16,770 nt of DNA, taken from contig JBGOZE010000023.1 of NCBI GenBank assembly GCA_041479965.1, forward strand, positions 1 through 16,770, written 5' to 3'. The stretch is from SM23-78 sp041479965 (GTDB lineage: Archaea; Nanobdellota; Nanobdellia; Woesearchaeales; SM23-78). Under the pieces are notes generated by a model. The model made no database searches and had not been told where the DNA came from. It saw nothing but the letters and a program-made list of their open reading frames with translations. Both the position numbers and the translations under genes were made by a program. Below are positions 1 through 6,756 of the stretch, in pieces (position 1 is the stretch's first letter; every line of letters begins with the position of its first letter).

Positions 1-70
1 AAAATTAATCCTTTTTAATCCTTTACGTCTTTGTCTTGAAATACAATAAGGGACATGTTCTCAGTAACGC

Positions 71-80
71 TTAATAAATA
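71..80 (+). promoter_or_regulatory. TATA-box promoter for the 102 gene
   Basis: The A/T stretch TTAATAAATA is centred about 26 bp upstream of the ATG at 102, so transcription would start at or next to the start codon and give a leaderless mRNA. No GGTGA ribosome-binding motif precedes the ATG, which agrees with this. Because the first codons downstream are helicase-like, this may be a hef promoter rather than the native promoter of the surface protein. Confidence 0.5.
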
Positions 81-101
81 ATCCAGCAATAGAGTTAATT
101 C

Positions 102-1469
102 ATGCAGTTAAAAGCCAAGCCTCGCCTTTATCAGGAAAGCATCTTCGCGAACTGCGTTAAGGAAAACACTCTCGTAATACTCCCGACAGGACTGGGAAAG
201 ACAATGATTGCATTAATGATAGTGCTGAGCTTACTGGCATCAGCTGCAACAGTCAGTGCGCAGATATCTGAGTTCGCACAAGTCACTGTTACGCTCATCA
301 ATCAGCAACCAGACCCTGTTGCCCCTGGCAATGTGGTAGAAGTCAAGTTCAGGATTGAAAACCAGGGCTCTGACGCTGCCCCTAATGTTGAGATTAAGGT
401 GGTTCCCAAGTATCCTTTCTCTGTCTACGGCGGAGAAGATGACATTAAAAGCATAGGGACTCTTGCCGGCTACCAGACAGGAGATATCGGAGTAAAGGAG
501 AGTTGGAAGTTACTTGTTGACTCTGGCGCTGCAACAGGCGACAACACACTGGAAGTGTGGTACAGGGTAGACAAAGGCACCTGGTCTAAGAGCGGTGACT
601 ACACAATATCTGTTAAATCAAGAGAAGCAGTGCTGGCAATCAACCAAGTCAAAACAGAGCCTGAGAACATAGTGCCTGGCACAAAAACAAAGGTATCATT
701 TGTGCTAGAAAACCTTGCTGACAACACCCTCATGGATATCAAGCTAAGCCTGGGCTTATTAACCGAGGTAGCCACAGCCACCTCTGTTACTTTCAGAGAG
801 CTGCCCTTCACGCCGCTAGGCTCTGGTGATGAGAAAACAATTAAGAGACTCCTGCCTGGAGAGTCAGCAGAAATAGGCTTTGACCTCTTCACTGACGCAA
901 CTGCAGAATCCAAGGTTTACAAAGTCCCCTACACGCTCATATACTATGATGCTTCAGGAACCAATTTCAGCAGAACAGGAATCCTCGGACTACTGGTAGG
1001 CTCAGACCCTGACCTGTCAGTCAACATTGACAAGACCGAGATTTACAGCGCAGGAGCAAAGGGAAAAATAGACATAAAAATGGTTAATAAGGGATTCAGC
1101 GACATCAAGTTCCTGGACGTGAAACTCACAGAAACCAAGGATTTCAAGATACTATCCAACCCAGAGGTTTACATTGGCAAGCTGGACTCAGATGATTATG
1201 AAACCGCAGAGTATACCATCATGGTAAGCAAAGAAGCCAAAGACCACATAACCCTGCCATTAAAGGTTGAGTACAGGGATGCTAATGGCCACTTGTTCGC
1301 CAAGGACGTTCCTCTAGAACTAAAACTATTCTCAGGAGCAGAGCTAAAGCAGAGAACCAATGGCAACAAAAGCTCACCCTTAGTAACCATAATAATAATC
1401 ATTGTGGTAATAGCTGCCGCAGTGCTTATCTACAAGAGAATAAAAAAGAACAAGAAGAAAAGGGAGTAA
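102..1469 (+). CDS. COG1361-type membrane-anchored exported protein with a Hef-helicase-like N-terminal extension (chimeric ORF)
   Basis: The 455-residue product has two unrelated parts. Residues 1-38 resemble the N-terminus of archaeal Hef/XPF-type helicases: PRLYQESIFANC, then Walker A PTGLGKT at 28-34. No other helicase motif follows. From about residue 35 it becomes a signal peptide (MIALMIVLSLLASAATVSA, likely cleaved near 53/54), then three beta-rich CARDB/COG1361-like repeats (about 60-170, 185-300, 305-410), and one C-terminal membrane segment (about 427-443) with a Lys/Arg-rich cytoplasmic tail. That is the usual plan of archaeal COG1361 surface proteins encoded beside FtsX-type permeases, as here. 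ATGs at 204 (residue 35) and 216 (residue 39) could start a more normal secreted form, although they would lack a charged n-region. The exported protein part is well supported. The N-terminal join may be a genomic rearrangement or an assembly error, so the start is uncertain. Confidence 0.8.
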   Translation: MQLKAKPRLYQESIFANCVKENTLVILPTGLGKTMIALMIVLSLLASAATVSAQISEFAQVTVTLINQQPDPVAPGNVVEVKFRIENQGSDAAPNVEIKVVPKYPFSVYGGEDDIKSIGTLAGYQTGDIGVKESWKLLVDSGAATGDNTLEVWYRVDKGTWSKSGDYTISVKSREAVLAINQVKTEPENIVPGTKTKVSFVLENLADNTLMDIKLSLGLLTEVATATSVTFRELPFTPLGSGDEKTIKRLLPGESAEIGFDLFTDATAESKVYKVPYTLIYYDASGTNFSRTGILGLLVGSDPDLSVNIDKTEIYSAGAKGKIDIKMVNKGFSDIKFLDVKLTETKDFKILSNPEVYIGKLDSDDYETAEYTIMVSKEAKDHITLPLKVEYRDANGHLFAKDVPLELKLFSGAELKQRTNGNKSSPLVTIIIIIVVIAAAVLIYKRIKKNKKKRE

Positions 1470-1495
1470 GAGCGTAAAGGCTCTGCTTTTGCAAG

Positions 1496-2737
1496 ATGTT
1501 CAGTGACTATATCAAGCTAGCTGTTAGAAGCCTTACTAAGAGGAAGCTAAGAACCTATCTTACCATGATAGGCATCTTCATAGGCATAGCAGCAGTGGTA
1601 GCTCTTATAGGTTTGGGAGAAGGCCTAAAGACAGCCATAAATTCCCAGTTCGGGTTTCTAGGAACAGATATGCTAAGCGTCCAAGCAGCCACTATGGGCA
1701 TGACAGGGATGCCTGGGGCAGGGGCGCCTAATCCTTTAAGCGATGACCTCGCGGAAAAGATTGAGAACATCAATAATGTTGACCTGGCGTTTAACAGGTA
1801 CATGGCAATGTCCACCATTGAGTTTCGCGACAAGCAAAAGACAGAGTTCGTCCTTTCTGTTGTTAGCGGTGAGAACCGTAAGTCTTTTGAGAGGATGCTC
1901 AACCTGAAAGTGCAGCAGGGCAGGCTGCTGACTGACAGGGACACGAGAGGAGTTCTATTGGGAGATAGTTTCCATAGAGGAGTTACTTATGGCGCTACTT
2001 TTGACAGACCAATAAACGCAGGTGACCAAATCCTGGTTAATGATAAGGAGTTCACAGTAGTCGGAATCATGGAGAGAAAAGGCAGCTTTATCTTTGATGA
2101 CGCCATATGGATGAATGAAGATGTCATGATTAATGAAGGCATAAGAAAGAATGACGGAACAGTAGACATCCTCGGAGTCAAGGTAAAGGATGCTAATATG
2201 ATTGAGCAGACCCAGGAAGACATTGAGAAACTCCTAAGAAAAGAAAGAGATGTCAAAATAGGCGAAGAAGATTTCACAGTCCAGAGTGCGCAGCAAGCTC
2301 TTGAATCATTAAATTCCGCCTTGTTCGCAGTAAATCTTTTTGTCATCATTATTGCAGCCATCTCCCTAGTGGTCGGCGGCATTGGCATCATGAACACCAT
2401 GTACACTGCGGTGCTTGAAAGGACCAAGGAGATAGGCATAATGAAATCCATTGGCGCAAAGAACTCCGCCATATTCACGCTCTTTGCAATAGAATCAGGA
2501 CTCCTAGGCATGGTTGGAGGAATCATTGGAGTGCTTATCGGGCTTACACTCGCTTATGGCATGGCCTTCATAGGAAGCCTTGCTTTAGGCTCAGATTTAA
2601 TACAAGCCAATGTCAGCCTAGGATTGATGTTGGGCTCATTAGCAGGCTCATACATACTAGGAACTGTCTTCGGAGTGCTGCCAGCTATTCGAGCATCCAA
2701 GTTGCATCCTGTAGATGCATTGAGAGGGAACAAATAA
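1496..2737 (+). CDS. ABC transporter permease, FtsX/MacB family (first of pair)
   Basis: The 413-residue protein has the MacB/FtsX layout. A first membrane helix (about 20-42) follows the basic cytoplasmic start KRKLRT. An extracytoplasmic MacB periplasmic-core-like domain spans about 43-270, and three more helices lie at about 276-302, 327-360 and 373-395. The conserved coupling segment LERTKEIGIMKSIGAK (307-322) and the C-terminal signature PAIRASKLHPVDALR are both present. Such permeases normally dimerise and work with a LolD/MacB-type ATPase, moving lipoproteins or peptides or transmitting force to outside proteins. It starts 26 bp after the COG1361 gene and lies 25 bp before a second permease, so the three are probably one operon. 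No ATPase gene is visible. Substrate unknown. Confidence 0.92.
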   Translation: MFSDYIKLAVRSLTKRKLRTYLTMIGIFIGIAAVVALIGLGEGLKTAINSQFGFLGTDMLSVQAATMGMTGMPGAGAPNPLSDDLAEKIENINNVDLAFNRYMAMSTIEFRDKQKTEFVLSVVSGENRKSFERMLNLKVQQGRLLTDRDTRGVLLGDSFHRGVTYGATFDRPINAGDQILVNDKEFTVVGIMERKGSFIFDDAIWMNEDVMINEGIRKNDGTVDILGVKVKDANMIEQTQEDIEKLLRKERDVKIGEEDFTVQSAQQALESLNSALFAVNLFVIIIAAISLVVGGIGIMNTMYTAVLERTKEIGIMKSIGAKNSAIFTLFAIESGLLGMVGGIIGVLIGLTLAYGMAFIGSLALGSDLIQANVSLGLMLGSLAGSYILGTVFGVLPAIRASKLHPVDALRGNK

Positions 2738-2762
2738 TCAGATAAAGGTAAAAGACAAGAAA

Positions 2763-3983
2763 ATGAAAATCATAAATCCAGATGAGATAAAATATGCGCT
2801 CCAGAACCTTTGGCATAGAAGGAGGAGGAGCCTTCTCTCAATACTCTCAATACTCATAGGGATTACTGCTGTTTTTGCACTAGTCAGCTTTGGCATGGGC
2901 ATAAAGAACTATGTCAACACCCTGGCAGAAGAGTCAGGCACAAACAAGCTGATGATAGGCGCAAAAGGCATGAGTATGATGGGTGTAGACGACACCTTCG
3001 CCGTCACCCAGGATGATGTTGATTTCATAGAGAAGATCAATGGCATAGATGAGATATCAGGCATGTACTATAAGATATCTGAGGTAATCTTTGGAGAGAA
3101 AAACACGTATACTTACCTAATTGGTTTTGATATGAGCAAGATAGATTTCATATTGGAAGGAATGGGAATTGAGATAGAAAAAGGTAGGAACTTAAGGAAA
3201 GAGGATGCTTACAAGGTAGTACTCGGCTACAATTACCTGCTTGACAACAAGATATTCAGCAAAGGCTTGCAGATAGGGGACAAGATACTTATTGATGATG
3301 TGAAGTTTGAAGTAGTAGGCTTTTATAGCGCAGTGGGAAGCCCTACAGATGACGCCCAAGTTTATATTACAAGCGAGATGTTCGAGCAGCTCTACCCTGA
3401 AAGAAAATACAAGTACAGCATGATAATGGCAAGTACAGAGCAAGGGTTAGATACCAAGACAGTGGCAGACAGAGTGACAGAGAGGTTAAGAAAATTCAAA
3501 GGGCAAGAAGAAGGAGAGGAAGACTTCTACGTGATGTCATTCGAGGATGCAATAGCAACCTTTGGGACTATGATTGACATCATCAACGGGGTGCTAGTGC
3601 TCATAGCACTGGTATCGGTTGTTGTGGCTTCTGTCAACATAATGAACACAATGTACACTGCAGTGCTGGAAAGAACCAAAGAAATCGGGGTGATGAAAGC
3701 AGTAGGGGCAAGAAATGAGGACATTCTATTCATCTTCCTTCTTGAATCAGGAGTTATAGGAATAATTGGGGGAGTAATTGGGGTGCTATTTGGCTATCTT
3801 GTAGCAACCGCGGGAGGAGGCTATGCTGCAGCAGCAGGCTACAGCGTCCTTAAGCCAATCTTCCCAGCAGGATTAATCATTGGCTGCATATTATTTTCGT
3901 TTGCTGTGGGAGCAGGCTCAGGCCTTATGCCAGCCATCAGGGCATCCAAGCTCCATCCAGTCGAGAGCCTGAGATATGAATAA
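2763..3983 (+). CDS. ABC transporter permease, FtsX/MacB family (second of pair)
   Basis: The 406-residue protein is a diverged relative of the permease before it. It has a basic N-terminus (RRRRSLLS), a first helix at about 24-46, a large outside domain, then the block NIMNTMYTAVLERTKEIG and three C-terminal helices, ending in PAIRASKLHPVESLR. The near-identical coupling segments and different outside domains suggest the two subunits form a heterodimer. Both would need an ATP-binding partner, which is missing here. The start at 2763 is preceded by AGGT at a rather long spacing. It is probably cotranscribed with the two genes upstream; after its stop comes a new promoter for the next gene. 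Confidence 0.92.
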   Translation: MKIINPDEIKYALQNLWHRRRRSLLSILSILIGITAVFALVSFGMGIKNYVNTLAEESGTNKLMIGAKGMSMMGVDDTFAVTQDDVDFIEKINGIDEISGMYYKISEVIFGEKNTYTYLIGFDMSKIDFILEGMGIEIEKGRNLRKEDAYKVVLGYNYLLDNKIFSKGLQIGDKILIDDVKFEVVGFYSAVGSPTDDAQVYITSEMFEQLYPERKYKYSMIMASTEQGLDTKTVADRVTERLRKFKGQEEGEEDFYVMSFEDAIATFGTMIDIINGVLVLIALVSVVVASVNIMNTMYTAVLERTKEIGVMKAVGARNEDILFIFLLESGVIGIIGGVIGVLFGYLVATAGGGYAAAAGYSVLKPIFPAGLIIGCILFSFAVGAGSGLMPAIRASKLHPVESLRYE

Positions 3984-3991
3984 AATAAAAG

Positions 3992-4004
3992 ATAAATTTT
4001 ATTA
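3992..4004 (+). promoter_or_regulatory. TATA-box promoter for the rubrerythrin-like gene
   Basis: An A/T-rich box (ATAAATTTTATTA) lies in the 59-bp gap after the second permease. A start about 26 bp further on would give a short leader of roughly 20 nt that includes the GGTGAT ribosome-binding site. It separates the ferritin-like gene from the permease operon. Confidence 0.5.
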
Positions 4005-4033
4005 ATGTCGTTCTTTACTCTCAATATCAAAAG

Positions 4034-4039
4034 GGTGAT
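4034..4039 (+). promoter_or_regulatory. Ribosome-binding site GGTGAT
   Basis: GGTGAT is complementary to the AUCACC end of archaeal 16S rRNA and sits 3 nt before the ATG at 4043. The same motif and spacing recur before the 9680 and 4642 starts. Confidence 0.8.
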
Positions 4040-4042
4040 TTT

Positions 4043-4576
4043 ATGGAAGAGGACTATCTTAAAGACGAACTTAAGGCGCTGAAGCTGGCCATTGACAATG
4101 AGAAAACTATCAGGGCGTTCTACCTGAAGAATGCTAAGAAGCTCAAGAATGAGATTGCCAGGAAGACTTTCATCTTCCTAGCTGATGAGGAGCTCAAGCA
4201 CATTGACGCCATCGACGCTTTTAACAAGTCCATCCATGAGGGAGATGAGCCTTTTGTCGAGTCAGGCACAGAGGACGAAGCCCTCAATGAGGTCAGGGAG
4301 TTCTTCTCTGACACTGTGAAAGTCGCTGTTGAAAAAGCTGTTGCAAGTGAGAGCGACCTGAAAGCCTATGAGGCAGGATTAGTGCTTGAGCAGAAGGGCT
4401 ATGAATTCTACAAGAAGTCAGCTGATAAGGCAGAGCATCCAAATGTGAAGAAGCTCTTCGAGTTCCTCATGAAAGAGGAGAACAGCCATTATGCGCTCAT
4501 CAGCAATGCCTTGAACTACTTGAAGAATCCTGATGAGTATTTCCAAGGTGAGGAGTCTTGGTTCTTTGAAGGATGA
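4043..4576 (+). CDS. Rubrerythrin/erythrin-like diiron protein (ferritin fold)
   Basis: The 177-residue, helix-rich protein carries two copies of the ferritin-like iron-binding pattern. The first has Glu20 followed by ExxH at 50-53 (EELKH). The second has Glu116 (or nearby Glu121) followed by ExxH at 146-149 (EENSH). This is the diiron site of rubrerythrins, which reduce peroxide or store and handle iron in the cytoplasm. There is no C-terminal rubredoxin domain (no CxxC pairs), so it is an erythrin or symerythrin-type member and needs an outside electron donor if it is a peroxidase. It has its own promoter and a strong GGTGAT site, so it is likely transcribed alone. Oxidative-stress protection is the family-based inference. 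Confidence 0.88.
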   Translation: MEEDYLKDELKALKLAIDNEKTIRAFYLKNAKKLKNEIARKTFIFLADEELKHIDAIDAFNKSIHEGDEPFVESGTEDEALNEVREFFSDTVKVAVEKAVASESDLKAYEAGLVLEQKGYEFYKKSADKAEHPNVKKLFEFLMKEENSHYALISNALNYLKNPDEYFQGEESWFFEG

Positions 4577-4600
4577 TTCATAGGCAGATAATAAGCAAGA

Positions 4601-4610
4601 TTTATATAAT
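4601..4610 (+). promoter_or_regulatory. TATA-box promoter for the AI-2E family gene
   Basis: TTTATATAAT is close to the archaeal TATA consensus. Its centre lies about 26 bp before 4631, so the mRNA would begin close to the ribosome-binding motif, with a leader of only about 10 nt before the GTG at 4642. Confidence 0.7.
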
Positions 4611-4632
4611 AAGATAATAATCACATGAGAGA

Positions 4633-4637
4633 GGTGA
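4633..4637 (+). promoter_or_regulatory. Ribosome-binding site GGTGA that decides the GTG start
   Basis: GGTGA leaves 4 nt before the GTG at 4642 but only 1 nt before the GTG at 4639. The other two clear sites in the window also leave 4 nt after GGTGA, so 4642 is preferred. An ATG at 4625 is out of frame and soon closed by a stop. Confidence 0.6.
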
Positions 4638-4641
4638 GGTG

Positions 4642-5712
4642 GTGGTATCAGCTAAGATAACCAAGTACAGCTTCATAGGCTTGCTTCTGGTCCTGTTATA
4701 CCTTACTTTCAAGGTTGCCCAGCCCTTCTTGATGTACATCTGCCTGGGCATAATATTCACCATAGCCCTCTATCCTGTGTACGGCTGGTTCTGCAAGGTC
4801 CTGAAAAATAAGAGCATGAGCAGCCTGATAACAATCCTGCTCGTATTGCTGATCATCATCATACCGACCTCTACCATCATTGGCATCTTAACTGTCCAGA
4901 CCAAGAACATAATCAACTCTGTTGACATAAACCAAGTGTTCAATCAGGAACATTTTGGCAAAGTCAATGATTATATGGTAAATACATTTGGTGTTCAGGC
5001 AAACCTGAGGCAGAAGATTAGTGATATCATAGGCAGCATGGGAGATGTTGCAGGATATGCCCTGAAGATAGTAGGCTCTGTCTTTGATACTGTCCTCGGG
5101 CTTTTCGTCATGTTCTTTGTGATGTACTACGGGTTCACAGAAGGGAATGAATGGGCGAAGAAGACTCGAGGAGTCTTGCCTTTAGATGATGAGAGGAAAA
5201 ACAAGCTTGTCAAGCAGATAAAGGATGTGACCAAGGCAGTGATATACGGAGACCTCCTGATAGCCCTGCTTCAGGGATTGCTCGGAGGCATCGGCTTGTT
5301 CCTGATTGGCGTTCCCAATGCTGTCTTCTGGGGCTTTGTCATGACCATACTGGCTTTCCTTCCTGTTATTGGCACAGGTCTCGTCTGGATTCCTGTTGGA
5401 ATCATAGAGCTGATCAACCATGATGTTGTAGGTGGAATATTCATCTTGGTTTATGGAGTAATCGTAATCCTTGGAGTTGACTATCTGCTCAGGCCTGAGC
5501 TGGTGTCTGGCAAAGCAAGGATCCATCCTGTTGTCGCGCTTATCGGTATTCTTGGAGGATTGAGATTATTCGGCGTCTTCGGCATAGTCCTAGGACCGGT
5601 GATAGCTGCTCTCTTCATAACCATGACTGGATTTTTCTACCAGGATTATATCCAGAAAAAAAACAAGGAAGAGAAAAGTCAGAAGAGCCGGAAAAATAAA
5701 AGAGCAGCTTGA
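4642..5712 (+). CDS. AI-2E/UPF0118 family membrane transporter
   Basis: The protein (356 residues from GTG 4642) is strongly hydrophobic, with helices near the N-terminus (about 10-45 and 60-85), a soluble-looking stretch to about 140, and further helices to about 340. The C-terminal half has the family signature: FLPVIGTGLVWIPVG, the polar DYLLRPELVSGKARIHP, and GGLRLFGVFGIVLGPVIAAL. Family members were named for export of autoinducer-2, but others are Na+/H+ antiporters or have unknown substrates, so the archaeal substrate cannot be read here. It ends in a Lys/Arg-rich cytoplasmic tail. It has its own promoter, and its 3' end converges on the radical SAM gene with 20 bp between. Family assignment is firm, substrate unknown. 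Confidence 0.9.
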   Translation: MVSAKITKYSFIGLLLVLLYLTFKVAQPFLMYICLGIIFTIALYPVYGWFCKVLKNKSMSSLITILLVLLIIIIPTSTIIGILTVQTKNIINSVDINQVFNQEHFGKVNDYMVNTFGVQANLRQKISDIIGSMGDVAGYALKIVGSVFDTVLGLFVMFFVMYYGFTEGNEWAKKTRGVLPLDDERKNKLVKQIKDVTKAVIYGDLLIALLQGLLGGIGLFLIGVPNAVFWGFVMTILAFLPVIGTGLVWIPVGIIELINHDVVGGIFILVYGVIVILGVDYLLRPELVSGKARIHPVVALIGILGGLRLFGVFGIVLGPVIAALFITMTGFFYQDYIQKKNKEEKSQKSRKNKRAA

Positions 5713-5732
5713 GCTTAATAGGGCATTTTCAT

Positions 5733-6713
5733 CTAAGACATTTTCTTCAGATAGCTTCTCAATTTTGCTTTAATTCTCGTTTTCAATTCCTCTTCAAACC
5801 CTAACGCATCAACTTCCCTGTCCCAGTCAACCTTGGGCATCTTGGAAAGGGTGCCAATGAACTTCCTGCCTGCAAGCTCGGCCTGTTTCTCAATTTCCTT
5901 TGCTTTTGTTGTGCCAAAAAGCCGTAGCACAGGGAACTTGGTGATATTATTTGCGCCTGCTTTCAGCAGTCGTGAATAGTAATTGGTCTTGTCATGCCAG
6001 GCTCCTGCAGTGATCCAGAGGTCAGGAAATGCTTCCCTAGTCATCATAATCCATTTCTCATAATAATCAATTGGAGGAGAAGACTTGAAAGGAGTGCCTT
6101 TCTGAGGATTTAATGAGTAAAAAGTGATTCTCGTTATCTTATTGTCTTTGATAAAATTTTTCAAGAATCCGAAATCATCAATTGTTTCTCCCAAGCCAAT
6201 AATCACTGTGATTCCTTTCTTAATGCCTAGTTGGTCGCAGGCCTTGAACATATTCAGTATTTCGTTCAAAGGTTTGGAAGGGCAAATCTTATTCCTGAGC
6301 TCAAGATTAACACACTCCAATGTTCCTATGACTCCTTCAACATAGGGCTTAAAAAGCTTTAGCTCACCGCCATCAAGCACTCCAAGATTCAGCCATTGCT
6401 TCTTACCTGTAATATCATAAACTCCTTTGATTATAAACAACAGTTCTTCTTTGGAAAAAGAATCATAGCCTCCTGAAATAAATTCTATATCCCAACAACA
6501 TGCTTTTGATATGATTGCCTCAGCAAAGATTGAAGCAAAGCTCCGACGAGCTTTCAAAGGCTCTTTTATCCTGTCCTTCTGAGTGGACATATAGCAGAAA
6601 GCGCAATCAGCCTTGCTGCAATACCAACTAAGAAAGATGGCTCTCTCAAAGCAGGTTGCCTTCAAATCATATTCCGAATCATTTTTCAAATTATTTTTCA
6701 AATCTCTCTTCAT
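5733..6713 (-). CDS. Radical SAM protein, biotin-synthase/Elp3-like, function unknown
   Basis: Starting at the ATG at 6713 the protein has 326 residues. A TTG 18 bp upstream (6731) would add six residues, but the TATA box at 6735-6743 points to a leaderless start at 6713. The [4Fe-4S]/SAM cluster motif is WYCSKADCAFCYMS, that is CX4CX2C, one residue longer than the usual CX3CX2C. It is followed by a GG-containing strand (EFISGGYD, SAM binding) and a late strand with GLGETIDD, typical of biotin-synthase-like TIM barrels. The FYSLNPQKGTPF segment near residue 215 also fits that group. No auxiliary Cys cluster is evident at the C-terminus. It probably carries out a radical-based modification in the cytoplasm, substrate unknown. 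It lies just downstream of the debranching gene but with its own promoter. Confidence 0.85.
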   Translation of the reverse strand: MKRDLKNNLKNDSEYDLKATCFERAIFLSWYCSKADCAFCYMSTQKDRIKEPLKARRSFASIFAEAIISKACCWDIEFISGGYDSFSKEELLFIIKGVYDITGKKQWLNLGVLDGGELKLFKPYVEGVIGTLECVNLELRNKICPSKPLNEILNMFKACDQLGIKKGITVIIGLGETIDDFGFLKNFIKDNKITRITFYSLNPQKGTPFKSSPPIDYYEKWIMMTREAFPDLWITAGAWHDKTNYYSRLLKAGANNITKFPVLRLFGTTKAKEIEKQAELAGRKFIGTLSKMPKVDWDREVDALGFEEELKTRIKAKLRSYLKKMS

Positions 6714-6734
6714 GAAGAATAAGAAAATCAATGC

Positions 6735-6743
6735 TTATTAAAA
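6735..6743 (-). promoter_or_regulatory. TATA-box promoter for the radical SAM gene
   Basis: On the minus strand the box reads TTTTAATAA, centred 26 bp before the ATG at 6713, with no ribosome-binding motif between. This predicts a leaderless mRNA and argues against the TTG at 6731 as start. Confidence 0.55.
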
Positions 6744-6756
6744 GGTTTTCATCTAT

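Noticed and set aside
186..206. Walker A motif PTGLGKT read as the missing ABC ATPase or a working helicase
   Set aside because: No Walker B, ABC signature or further helicase motifs follow; the frame turns directly into a signal peptide.
4639..4641. GTG at 4639 as start of the AI-2E family gene
   Set aside because: It leaves only 1 nt after GGTGA, while the GTG at 4642 gives the 4-nt spacing used elsewhere in the window.
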